Part shown: positions 43,508 through 51,858 of the stretch, one piece after another
Position numbering within the stretch: position 1 is the first letter of the stretch
Layout: every line of letters starts with the position of its first letter
Assembly: GCA_036510655.1 (NCBI GenBank)
Contig: DATCDQ010000061.1
Location: 19,772 to 83,771 of the forward strand
DNA length: 64,000 nucleotides
Direction of reading: 5' to 3'
DNA from: Rathayibacter_A sp036510655
Lineage (GTDB): Bacteria > Actinomycetota > Actinomycetes > Actinomycetales > Microbacteriaceae
Notes under the pieces: generated by a model
The model's database searches: none
Told to the model about the DNA's origin: nothing
What the model saw: only the letters and a program-made list of their open reading frames with translations
Program-made: the position numbers and the translations under genes

Positions 43508-44842
43508 CTACTTCTGCGCCAACAACGACTTGTACGTGTTGTTGAGCTCGTCAAGCGCAGCCTTCGGATCACCGCAGGTGGAGATCACTTTGTTCAACGT
43601 ATCCGAAGCTGCCTGTCGCATCTCTTGCCACTGCGGTAACGCGACCGGCTCGTAGTGTGCGCTGGTCTTGTAAACCTGCTGCGCGACCTCCCATCGCGGG
43701 TCATCCTGGTAGACCGCCTTCGCGTCCACCTTCGAGTTGACCGGCAGTCGCACGATGCTCGCCGTCGGCACGCCGACCATACCGATCTTTTGCGCTTCTG
43801 CAGTGATCATGTACTCAGCCAGCGCTTGAGAGGCCTGTTCCTGCTTCGATCCCGCCATCATGTATATGTTCGTGCCCTCAGCCAGAACGCTGGACCCGTC
43901 CGGGCCCGCGGGAGGTGCCACAACGGTGTACTTGCCCTTGATGGGTGTCGCGTCCGAGGTGGCAATGGCGTAAGGCCCGGTCAGGTACATTCCGGCGACG
44001 CCGGTCTGCCACGCCTTGTTGGAATCGGCGCTGACGGCGTTGAGCGCGCCAGGCTGTACCACTTTGTCGGTGCAGAAGAGGTCCTCATACCACTTTGCTG
44101 CCGCAACAGCCTTGGCCGAATTGATAGTAGGCGTGACCTTGCCGTTCTTCTGGCTGATATAGTCCCCACCGTTCTGCCACAGATAGGTCGACCAGTTCCA
44201 TGACACGTATCCCCGGGTCGTCGATCCTGGAATCGCGAGGCCGAATGTATCGTTCTGGCCGTTGCCGTCGGGATCCTCCGTCGTGAAAGCCTTGGCGACC
44301 TTAACCAGTTGATCCCAGGTCTTCGGCACCTGAAGGCCGAGTTTCTGCAGCCAGTCCGTGCGGATGAACAACAGGTTCGCCTGCGCAGAGAACGGAACTG
44401 CAAGATATTGCCCTGACGAGTCCTGTGCAGACTTCCACGCGGCATCCGTCAGGTTGTTTCCGCCGACGACGCTCTTGCGGTCAATTGGGCGGATGATGCC
44501 CTGGCTCTCAAAATTCCCCTGCTGTGCAGCGTCGTCCACAACGACATCAGGCAGCTTGTGGCCTGCAGCAGCAGCATTCAACTTGGTCTCGAAGTCCGTG
44601 AGCGTGGAAAAGATATTGATCTTGACCCCGGTCTTCGCCGTGAACTTGTCGAAGATCTTCTGATACGCCTGCGCGGAATCGCCGGCGGCGCGAACCCAGA
44701 CATTCAGGGTGCCGCTCAGCTTGGCCGACGGTGTGGGGCTGGTCGGGGCGCCGCCTGCCCCGCTGCACGCGGTGAGTGCAACGAGCACGGCAGTGCTTGT
44801 CAGCACTCCGAGAGCTCGCCTGATGCGGTGTTTGCGTTGCAT
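43508..44842 (-). CDS. Extracellular sugar-binding lipoprotein (CUT1)
   Basis: 444 residues. Basic start MQRKHRIRRALG, hydrophobic core and lipobox LTAC (Cys26), then a Gly/Ser/Pro linker and a type 1 extracellular solute-binding fold. ATG 44842 has GAGGAG about 6 bases upstream. Its promoter region carries operator O4, so uptake is co-regulated with the DUF2264, lyase and dehydrogenase genes. The ligand is probably the oligosaccharide released by the secreted lyase (inference). Confidence 0.92.
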   Translation of the reverse strand: MQRKHRIRRALGVLTSTAVLVALTACSGAGGAPTSPTPSAKLSGTLNVWVRAAGDSAQAYQKIFDKFTAKTGVKINIFSTLTDFETKLNAAAAGHKLPDVVVDDAAQQGNFESQGIIRPIDRKSVVGGNNLTDAAWKSAQDSSGQYLAVPFSAQANLLFIRTDWLQKLGLQVPKTWDQLVKVAKAFTTEDPDGNGQNDTFGLAIPGSTTRGYVSWNWSTYLWQNGGDYISQKNGKVTPTINSAKAVAAAKWYEDLFCTDKVVQPGALNAVSADSNKAWQTGVAGMYLTGPYAIATSDATPIKGKYTVVAPPAGPDGSSVLAEGTNIYMMAGSKQEQASQALAEYMITAEAQKIGMVGVPTASIVRLPVNSKVDAKAVYQDDPRWEVAQQVYKTSAHYEPVALPQWQEMRQAASDTLNKVISTCGDPKAALDELNNTYKSLLAQK

Positions 44843-44955
44843 TCTTTCTCCTCATTGAGTGGCAAGTTCCGACACTGCGTGACACCCGCGTGCCAGGCTG
44901 GCTCGCTACTTGATGGTGCGGCCGGTCGGATGTTTGGCATTGGCTTACTGAGATG

Positions 44956-45012
44956 GGAATGCGCTTACCAATGTCTCGACACGACGTTACCTCTGAGTGC
45001 AACTGGTGTCAA
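44956..45012 (-). promoter_or_regulatory. Promoter and operator O4 of the importer operon
   Basis: On the minus strand: TTGACA (45012-45007), 17 bases, TAACGT (44989-44984), then GGTAAGCGCATTCC (44969-44956), identical to O2 and O3. The geometry matches the other two promoters. Confidence 0.8.
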
Positions 45013-45121
45013 GCGGCGTAGAATCTCGCCTGCACACGCGCCCTGGAAAACCCATTCCGACTTGGCGCTGAAGCGCATCGTGCACCGCCGAAGGTCGGGT
45101 CTGCAGGGTCACCGGCCAGGG

Positions 45122-45634
45122 TCAGACTCCAGCGCGTTTGGCAAGCCCGCGCACGTACGAGGCTTGGCCTGCGTGCTGCAGGTCGTCCGAAATGACGCTG
45201 ATCAGGCGCACAGCAAGTGTTACCGGCGGATCCCACGCGGTGTCGACGATTCGCTCCACGTCCTGCGCGGTCATGTCTTTCAGAAGCTCGATGGTTCGAT
45301 CGTGCACGTTGTCGTGATAACCCCGCAGCAGCTCGGCGCTTACACGCACAGATGCAACCTCGTCACGACTGTGTCCGTACCCGGTTGCGGAGTCGGCGAA
45401 CGGCAGGCCAAAGCGCACGGCCCAATCGTCGTCTGTCCACACTTGCCGCGTGCCGAAAGCATCGGCGAGATGATCGTCTTGCACTCTCGTGAGATGCCAG
45501 ACCAACCAGGCGACGCTATTGGCCTCCGCATCCGGCCGATAGGCCAATGTCTCCGCAGATGCGTCGCGGATCGCCGCGTGAACAATCTTCTGGATTCGAT
45601 CGAACGCGTCGATCAATACTTGGGATGGTCCCAT
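45122..45634 (-). CDS. DinB-like/DUF664 four-helix protein
   Basis: 170 residues. Helical, with the family's metal-type histidines: VWHLTRVQDDHLADAF (His47, His55) and DDLQHAGQASYVRGL near the C-terminus. DinB/DUF664 proteins in actinobacteria include mycothiol-dependent enzymes and many of unknown role. Unrelated to the neighbouring sugar genes. ATG 45634 is preceded by GAGGGAGG-like sequence. The 279-base region between it and 44842 contains only promoter and operator O4. Confidence 0.8.
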   Translation of the reverse strand: MGPSQVLIDAFDRIQKIVHAAIRDASAETLAYRPDAEANSVAWLVWHLTRVQDDHLADAFGTRQVWTDDDWAVRFGLPFADSATGYGHSRDEVASVRVSAELLRGYHDNVHDRTIELLKDMTAQDVERIVDTAWDPPVTLAVRLISVISDDLQHAGQASYVRGLAKRAGV

Positions 45635-45753
45635 GCTGCCTCCCTCGCCCGAACCAGTACCCTCACGAGCAGGTCCCCTGCAACGCTACTCGGCTCAAAC
45701 GCCGGCTGCCCCGGCCATCGAGTAACGCGTAGTTGCGTCAAGTGCGTCCCGTT

Positions 45754-46221
45754 TCACGCGCCTTCGAGCTCGGTGATCACGATCTTCTTTTGGCTCATCA
45801 TCACAGCGACTTGTTCGGGCCGGCGCGTCAGGTCGCCCATGTTCTCCGGGATGATCTGCCAGCTGACACCGAACCGGTCCTTGCACCAGCCGCATTGCTC
45901 CGACTCGGGCACGTGCGACAGCTTCGACCAGTAGTGGTCGATCTCCGCCTGATCCGCACAGGAGACGACGAATGAGATCGACTCGTTAAAGGTAAATATC
46001 GGTCCACCGTCGAGGCAGACGAAGTCCACCCCGTTCAGGGTGAACTGTCCGTTGAGCACTTTGCCGGACATGCCGGTGAAGTGTTCGTCGAGTGCCTCAT
46101 CGGGGTACTCGACGATCGAGCCGACGCGCGAATTCGGGAACACGCCCACGTAGTACTCCATCGCTTCGCGCGCCTGATCGTCGAACCACAGACACGGCTG
46201 GATGGGTGAAAGCTGAGCCAT
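45754..46221 (-). CDS. VOC-family (PhnB/glyoxalase-like) protein
   Basis: 155 residues. Paired beta-alpha-beta units: QPCLWFDDQAREAMEYYVGV at the start and SFVVSCADQAEIDHYWSKLS in the second half, ending in FGVSWQIIPENMGDL, typical of the PhnB-like branch of the VOC superfamily (PF06983). Function unknown; members bind small molecules or metals. ATG 46221 with GAGGAGG at 5-6 bases is preferred over the longer open frame. Confidence 0.85.
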   Translation of the reverse strand: MAQLSPIQPCLWFDDQAREAMEYYVGVFPNSRVGSIVEYPDEALDEHFTGMSGKVLNGQFTLNGVDFVCLDGGPIFTFNESISFVVSCADQAEIDHYWSKLSHVPESEQCGWCKDRFGVSWQIIPENMGDLTRRPEQVAVMMSQKKIVITELEGA

Positions 46222-46342
46222 GATTACCTCCTCGTTGCGGCCTCTGCATCTGTTTGCTTCTGTGCAGTTGTAGCGCAGGTCAGCACCGTCCGCAACAGCA
46301 ATGTCCGCAACCGTGTGGCGTGCAGACACGCATCGAATCTAC

Positions 46343-47860
46343 TTAGAACCCCTGCGCCAGCCGCCAGTACGCCTGATTCCAGCGCAACTCCTTCTGGAAC
46401 TCGCGCAGCGTCGTCGCCTCGTCGATCACAAGCAACTCGGTGCGTGCAATCTCGGCGAAGTCCTCAAACACTTCGAGGCCGACGGCGGTGGACATCACCG
46501 TGTGGTGCGCACCGCCCGCACTCAGCCAGGCGGCCGCCGAAGTTTGGAAGTCGGGCCGCGGCTCCCAGACCGCGCGGCCGACCGGCAACTTCGGCAACGG
46601 ATGCGGCGGCTCGACCACGTCCACGACGTTTGCCACGAGGCGGAACCGTTCCCGCATGTCCGACAGGGCGACGACGACCGCGGGGCCGGCATCCGCTGTG
46701 AACACGAGTCGCACGGGGTCGTCCTTACCTCCGATGCCGAGCGGGTGGATCTCCAGTGTCGGCCTCTCACTCGACAGCGTCGGGCAGACCTCGAGCATGT
46801 GCGCACCGAGGATCAGTTCGGCGCCCGGCGTCAGATCGTAGGTGTAGTCCTCCATCAGGCTGGCACCGCCCGGCAACCCGGCACCCATGACCTTCGCCGC
46901 GCGCACGAGCACCGCGGTCTTCCAGTCACCTTCCGCGCCGAAGCCGTAGCCGTCGGCCATCAGCCGCTGCACCGCCAAGCCGGGCAACTGCGTGAGCGCG
47001 CCTAAGTCTTCGAAACTCGTGGTGAACGCGCCGAACCCGCCCTCTTCAAGGAACGAGCGCAGCCCCAACTCGATCGCGGCACCGTCGCGTAGCGATTCGT
47101 GACGCTCGCCGCCCCGTCGCAACTCGGGAACGACATCGTACAGTTCTTCGTACTCGGCCACGAGCGCGTCGATGGATGCGTCGGATGCCGCGCCGACGGC
47201 ATCCGCCAGCTCGTTGACCCCCCACGTGTTCACCTGCACGCCGAAGCGCAGCTCGGCCTCGGTCTTGTCGCCCTCGGTGACGGCGACGTAGCGCATGTTG
47301 TCGCCGAAGCGCGCAAGCTTCAGCTCGTGCGTCGCCGCCCAGCCCGCCGCGGCGCGCGCCCAGGTCGCAACCTTCGCCGTGACGGCCGGATCGCTGGCGT
47401 GCCCGACGACCGTCTTGCGCGCGACCCCGAGCCTGGACTGAATGTAGCCGAACTCACGGTCGCCGTGCGCTGCCTGGTTGAGGTTCATGAAGTCCATGTC
47501 GATCTCCGACCAAGGCAGCGCAACGTTCGACTGCGTGTGAAGATGCAGCAGAGGCTTCCGCAGGGCGTCGAGGCCGGCGATCCACATCTTGGCCGGGCTG
47601 AATGTATGCATCCACGCGATCAGGCCGATCACGCTGTCGGTGGCATTTGCATCGAGCGCAGCCCGGCGGATGGCATCCGAGTCGGTCAGCACCGGCTTCC
47701 AGACGATTCGCACCGGCACATCGGATGCCGCCCCCAGCGTCCGAGCAATCTCCTGCGACTGCTGCGCCACCTGACGCAGCGTCTCATCGCCGTAGAGCCC
47801 CTGACTGCCGGTGAGGAACCAGACCTCGTACTGGTCGAGAGAGGTGCTGAGTGCGGTCAT
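46343..47860 (-). CDS. araA: L-arabinose isomerase
   Basis: 505 residues, full length. Opens with VWFLTGSQGLYGDETL, a family hallmark. Mn ligands are recognisable as Glu in GFGAEGDWK, Glu in LMEDYTYDL, His in LGAHMLEVCP and His in GGAHHTV. Converts L-arabinose to L-ribulose. ATG 47860 overlaps the araD stop by 4 bases. Last gene of araB-araD-araA. Confidence 0.97.
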   Translation of the reverse strand: MTALSTSLDQYEVWFLTGSQGLYGDETLRQVAQQSQEIARTLGAASDVPVRIVWKPVLTDSDAIRRAALDANATDSVIGLIAWMHTFSPAKMWIAGLDALRKPLLHLHTQSNVALPWSEIDMDFMNLNQAAHGDREFGYIQSRLGVARKTVVGHASDPAVTAKVATWARAAAGWAATHELKLARFGDNMRYVAVTEGDKTEAELRFGVQVNTWGVNELADAVGAASDASIDALVAEYEELYDVVPELRRGGERHESLRDGAAIELGLRSFLEEGGFGAFTTSFEDLGALTQLPGLAVQRLMADGYGFGAEGDWKTAVLVRAAKVMGAGLPGGASLMEDYTYDLTPGAELILGAHMLEVCPTLSSERPTLEIHPLGIGGKDDPVRLVFTADAGPAVVVALSDMRERFRLVANVVDVVEPPHPLPKLPVGRAVWEPRPDFQTSAAAWLSAGGAHHTVMSTAVGLEVFEDFAEIARTELLVIDEATTLREFQKELRWNQAYWRLAQGF

Positions 47861-48567
47861 GAAAGTGCTCCTCGCGGGTCTTGCCCGTAAACGTTCTGGT
47901 AGCGGTTGAAGAGCGCGTCGATCGCGTCCTGCGAGATCGGCAGCAGTTCACCGCCGGCTCGGGCGATGTGCACAGTGCGGGCCACGTCCTCGACCATGAC
48001 GGCGGCCTTGACCGCGTCGCGCGCATCCGCGCCGATCGTGAACGGTCCGTGATTGCGCATCAGCACCGCTCGACTGCGATGCCCGGTCAGCGTTGCAACG
48101 ATGCCACGCCCGATCGAATCGTCGCCGATGATCACGAACGGGCCGACCGGGATCGCCCCGCCGAACTCATCCGCCATGGCGGTCAGGACGCACGGAATCT
48201 CCTCGCCGCGCGCAGCCCACGCGGTTGCGTAGGTCGAGTGCGTGTGCACCACCCCACCGACTTCCGGCATATGCCGATAGACGTATGCGTGTGCAGCCGT
48301 GTCGCTCGAGGGCGAGCGTTCTGCGCCCGGAGTGCCGAGAACGACCACACCGTCGAGCGTGCACAGGATCATGTTCTGCGGCGTCAAGTCGGCGTAGTCG
48401 ACCCCGCTTGGTTTGATGACGAAAAGATCGGCGCCGGGCACGCGGCCAGACACGTTGCCGCCTGTCCACACCACCAGGCCGTTGCGCGCAAGTTCGCCGT
48501 GCAGGTGCGCCACTTCCGCGCGAACCCGCGCGATCGCGACCTCGACCGCTGGCTCGATCGTGCTCAT
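47857..48567 (-). CDS. araD: L-ribulose-5-phosphate 4-epimerase
   Basis: 236 residues, class II aldolase/epimerase family. Zinc histidines lie in VVHTHSTYA (His108, His110) and in MRNHGPFTIG; the phosphate-binding GGNVSGRVP and PSGVDY motifs are present. Makes D-xylulose 5-phosphate, the same product as xylB. ATG 48567 with GAGGT 7-11 bases upstream is preferred over the open frame to 48606, which would run into araB; it has an ATGA overlap with araB. Confidence 0.96.
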   Translation of the reverse strand: MSTIEPAVEVAIARVRAEVAHLHGELARNGLVVWTGGNVSGRVPGADLFVIKPSGVDYADLTPQNMILCTLDGVVVLGTPGAERSPSSDTAAHAYVYRHMPEVGGVVHTHSTYATAWAARGEEIPCVLTAMADEFGGAIPVGPFVIIGDDSIGRGIVATLTGHRSRAVLMRNHGPFTIGADARDAVKAAVMVEDVARTVHIARAGGELLPISQDAIDALFNRYQNVYGQDPRGALS

Positions 48568-50342
48568 ACTTCTACCTCGAATGCAGTCTGCTCCGCCATG
48601 TCGCACGTCGTGTCGATCGCCGTCGAGTCAGCAACCGTGCCCGCGCCCTCGCGCTTGAGTGCTCGCAGTCGGTGCATCACATCGTTCCCGCCACGCCCGA
48701 AGTAGTCGTGGATGAGCGTGTACTCCGCATAGAGCCGGTCGTACGCGGCGGCAGCCGCGTCATCCGGCATGTACACGTTGCGGTTGAGCTTGCCCATCGC
48801 AGCACCGGCGACCCGCACGTCCGGGTAGGCGCCCGCTGCGACCGCTGCGTGGATGGCCGAGCCGAGCGCGGGGCCCTGGTCGCTCGCGATCGTGGAGATC
48901 GGCATCCGCAAGATGTTCGAGTAGGTCTGCATCAGGAACGCGTTCTTGAGCAAGCCGCCCGCCACGATGAACTCGGTGACCGGTACTCCGGATGCGTTGA
49001 ACGTCTCAACGATCGTGCGCGTACCGAATGCCGTTGCTTCGAACAGCGCTCGGTAGATCTCCTCAGCGCGCGTGGTCAAGGTGATGCCAAGCACAACGCC
49101 CGAGAGTTCGTGGTCGACGAGCACGGACCGGTTGCCCGACTGCCAATCGAGCGCGATCAAGCCGTGCGCGCCGACCGGCTGGTCTTCGATCAGCTCGGTC
49201 AGATACTCATGGATGTTCTGGCCGGCCTTCGCCGCGGCCTCGTAGTAGCGGCCCGGAACCTGGTTCTTCACGTACCACGCGAAGATGTCGCCGACTCCGG
49301 ACTGCCCGGCTTCGTAACCCCACAGCCCAGACACGATGCCGCCGTCGACGGCACCGCACATGCCTGGGACCTCCGCGAGATGGTCGCCGTTCATCACGTG
49401 GCAGGTGCTGGTGCCCATGATCGCGACCATTTGGCCGGGTTCGACCGCCTGAGCGGCGGGCGCGGTCACGTGCGCGTCGACGTTGCCGACCGCGACGGCG
49501 ACACCCTCCGGCAGGCCGGTCCAGCCGGCCGCCTCAGCGCTCAGCGTGCCGGCGACGGCACCCAGCTGCCCGACTTCATGCGCGACCTTGTCGTCAGCGA
49601 ACGCGGCGAACGCCGGATTGAGGGCCGCCAGGAAGTCGCGGCTCGGATACACACCGTCCTGCAGGATGCCCTTGTAGCCGGCGGTGCATGCGTTGCGCAG
49701 GTAACGCCCGGTGAGTTGCCAGATGATCCAGTCTGCGGCCTCGACCCAGTGGTCCATCCGGTCGTACAGTTCCGCATCTTCTTCGAGCAGTTGCAGGCCC
49801 TTGGCGAACTCCCACTCGCTGGAGATCAGCCCGCCGTAGCGCGGCAGCCAACTCTCGCCGCGCTCCGCCGCCAGCGCGTTGATCCGGTCGGCGTGCGGCT
49901 GCGCGGCGTGATGCTTCCACAGCTTGACGTAGGCGTGCGGGCGATCGGCGTATTCGGGCAATTCGTTCAGCGGTGTGCCGTCTGCAAGCACTGGCAGCAC
50001 GGTGCAGGCGGTGAAGTCTGTGCCGATGCCGATGACCAGGTGCGGATCGATACCTGCGGCCGCGACGGCTGCCGGCACGGCATCCTTCAACACGTCGACG
50101 TAGTCACTCGGCACCTGAAGTGCCCAGTCCGGCGGGAGCGCGGCTCCGGTCGACCCAAGAACCGTGTCCATGACGGCGTGCGGATAATCGAGCACGGCGG
50201 TGCCGAGCTCCGCTCCATCGGAGACTCGAACGACGACGGCACGACCCGACAGCGTGCCGTAGTCGACGCCGATCACGTAACTCTCGCCTCCGCGCTCGGC
50301 GGTGGCATCACGGGGCCCGGCAATGGGGTCGAGGGGAGTCAC
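48564..50342 (-). CDS. araB: Ribulokinase (FGGY family)
   Basis: 592 residues, the longer AraB-type FGGY kinase. IGVDYGTLSGRAVVVR (24-39) carries the DYGT...R motif that separates ribulokinases from xylulokinases; IGIGTDFTACTVLPV and GNVDAHVTAPAA follow. Phosphorylates L-ribulose. Start GTG 50342, with AGGA at about 9 bases. First gene of araBDA; a TTGACA promoter and a perfect palindromic operator lie directly upstream. Confidence 0.96.
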   Translation of the reverse strand: MTPLDPIAGPRDATAERGGESYVIGVDYGTLSGRAVVVRVSDGAELGTAVLDYPHAVMDTVLGSTGAALPPDWALQVPSDYVDVLKDAVPAAVAAAGIDPHLVIGIGTDFTACTVLPVLADGTPLNELPEYADRPHAYVKLWKHHAAQPHADRINALAAERGESWLPRYGGLISSEWEFAKGLQLLEEDAELYDRMDHWVEAADWIIWQLTGRYLRNACTAGYKGILQDGVYPSRDFLAALNPAFAAFADDKVAHEVGQLGAVAGTLSAEAAGWTGLPEGVAVAVGNVDAHVTAPAAQAVEPGQMVAIMGTSTCHVMNGDHLAEVPGMCGAVDGGIVSGLWGYEAGQSGVGDIFAWYVKNQVPGRYYEAAAKAGQNIHEYLTELIEDQPVGAHGLIALDWQSGNRSVLVDHELSGVVLGITLTTRAEEIYRALFEATAFGTRTIVETFNASGVPVTEFIVAGGLLKNAFLMQTYSNILRMPISTIASDQGPALGSAIHAAVAAGAYPDVRVAGAAMGKLNRNVYMPDDAAAAAYDRLYAEYTLIHDYFGRGGNDVMHRLRALKREGAGTVADSTAIDTTCDMAEQTAFEVEV

Positions 50343-50387
50343 GGCGCTGGTTCCTGTTCTGACGCTTTCGTAGCGGCGACCGATCGC

Positions 50388-50444
50388 ATGTGACCGGTCA
50401 CATTGACTCTCTTATGCTACCCGACCGGGCGTGGTCACTGTCAA
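50388..50444 (-). promoter_or_regulatory. araBDA promoter with palindromic operator
   Basis: Minus strand: TTGACA (50444-50439), about 19 bases, TAGCAT (50419-50414), then the perfect 16-bp palindrome ATGTGACCGGTCACAT (50403-50388) around the transcription start. The half-site CGGTCACA recurs at 50492-50553 and 54791. Confidence 0.8.
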
Positions 50445-50491
50445 GCTGATGGCGCCGTGGGCTTCCTCGAAACGCGACGAGTCGGCCACAC

Positions 50492-50553
50492 ATGATAACG
50501 GTCACATCACATTAATGAGAACGGTCACAGCAAATACATGAGAACGGTCACAT
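50492..50553 (+). promoter_or_regulatory. Three phased operator repeats upstream of the ribose-type importer
   Basis: ATGATAACGGTCACAT (50492-50507), ATGAGAACGGTCACAG (50515-50530) and ATGAGAACGGTCACAT (50538-50553) are centred exactly 23 bp apart. They lie just upstream of the importer's -35 box. With the palindrome at 50388 they fill the 394-base divergent gap between araB (50342) and the binding protein (50737); the rest of the gap shows only promoters and a 5' leader of about 130 bases. Confidence 0.8.
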
Positions 50554-50570
50554 CCGCATGTTGTGGGCGA

Positions 50571-50599
50571 TTGACACTGAAAACAAGCACGGCTACAGT
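50571..50599 (+). promoter_or_regulatory. Promoter of the ribose-type importer
   Basis: TTGACA (50571-50576), 17 bases, TACAGT (50594-50599). Consensus -35 with optimal spacing, 18 bases after the last operator repeat. Confidence 0.7.
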
Positions 50600-50736
50600 C
50601 ACAAACAAGTGCCAGCCCGCACAGCCCGTCATTTCGATGGCGACCGAGCGCCGATGACATCCGAAATCGAGAGCTCCAAGGCTGATTCGGCGTGAGCGTG
50701 GCCTTGTGAACTCCTCTTGCTCAAGGAGGAACAATC

Positions 50737-51825
50737 ATGGCAGAAGAAGTGCGTGAAGCACTGTTGAATCCGCTCACTCGACGCAGCATTCTGCGCGGTG
50801 CCGGACTGACTGGCGTAGCGGCCGCATCGGCCGCTCTGCTCGCAGCGTGCACAGGCGGAACCAGTCAGGCAGCAGCGACAGGGAGTGGTGGCGGCCCGGG
50901 AGACTTTGCCAGCACACCCAAGTTCAAGTTCACCTTCGTGAACCACGTGACGACCAACACGTTTTTCCAGGCGACACAGTACGGCCTCCAGGACGCGGCA
51001 GCCCTGCTCAACTTGCCGACGCCGCAGTGGACGGGGTCAGAGACGTCGAACGTGTCTCAGATGGTCAACGCGATGAACACGGCGATCACGGCCGGTGTCG
51101 ATGGCATCGCCGTCGCGTTGGTTGACCTGAAGGCGTTCAACGAGCCGGTTCAAAAGGCACTTGCCGCGGGCATCCCCGTGGTTTCATACAACTCGGACGT
51201 GGCAACAAACGCACGTCTCGGCTATATCGGGCAAGACTTGTATGCGTCTGGCCAGGCGATGGGTGAGCGGATCGCCACACTCATGCCCAGTGGTGGCGAC
51301 GTCGCGATCTTCATCGCGACTCCGGGTTCCCTCAACATCCAGCCGCGGGCGGATGGTGCCGCTGCGGCCTTGAAGGCCAGCGGACTTCCGTTCACCGTCA
51401 AACAGGTCGCGACCGGCGCGGACGAAGGTAAAGAAATCACCGCCATCGACGCGTACCACACCGGAAACCCCAACACGAAGGGCCTCTTCGCCGTTGACGC
51501 GGGCAGTACCGCAGGTGTTGCCGCCACGATGACCAAGTACGCGCTCCCGGCGAAGGGTTTCCATGGGGGCGGTTTCGACTTGCTCCCAGCGACTGAAACG
51601 GCGATCAAGGCCGGAAACCTCGACTTCACAATCGACCAGTCGGCCTATCTTCAAGGCTTCCTGCCGACGCTGTACCTTTACCTGTACAAGCTGTCCGGCA
51701 CCCTCGTTGCCCCTCCCATGACGAACACCGGACTCAAGTTCGTCACAAAGGACAACGTCGCGCCTTATCTGAAGGCTCCCAACCGCTTCGAGGGAAGTTC
51801 CAAGACGCAGCTCTACATCAAGTAG
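50737..51825 (+). CDS. Sugar-binding lipoprotein (ribose/CUT2 type)
   Basis: 362 residues. Tat-type signal (NPLTRRSILRGAG) with lipobox LLAAC (Cys38), so a Tat-exported lipoprotein. The mature part is a periplasmic-binding-protein-like (PF13407) fold of the ribose/galactose/arabinose group. AAGGAGG lies about 8 bases before ATG 50737. First gene of a binding protein-permease-ATPase operon divergent from araBDA; L-arabinose is the probable ligand from the shared operators (inference). Confidence 0.93.
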   Translation: MAEEVREALLNPLTRRSILRGAGLTGVAAASAALLAACTGGTSQAAATGSGGGPGDFASTPKFKFTFVNHVTTNTFFQATQYGLQDAAALLNLPTPQWTGSETSNVSQMVNAMNTAITAGVDGIAVALVDLKAFNEPVQKALAAGIPVVSYNSDVATNARLGYIGQDLYASGQAMGERIATLMPSGGDVAIFIATPGSLNIQPRADGAAAALKASGLPFTVKQVATGADEGKEITAIDAYHTGNPNTKGLFAVDAGSTAGVAATMTKYALPAKGFHGGGFDLLPATETAIKAGNLDFTIDQSAYLQGFLPTLYLYLYKLSGTLVAPPMTNTGLKFVTKDNVAPYLKAPNRFEGSSKTQLYIK

Positions 51826-51858
51826 CGTTGTGCCGTTCGAGGAGGGTCCGGTGAACCA

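Noticed and set aside
48672..50393. 573-codon open frame on the plus strand
   Set aside because: Antisense to araB over its whole length; Arg/Asp/Val-rich shadow composition and no motif.
50492..50553. Three regular repeats considered as a short CRISPR array
   Set aside because: Repeats are 16 bp with 7-bp gaps, match single operators elsewhere, and no cas genes are near.
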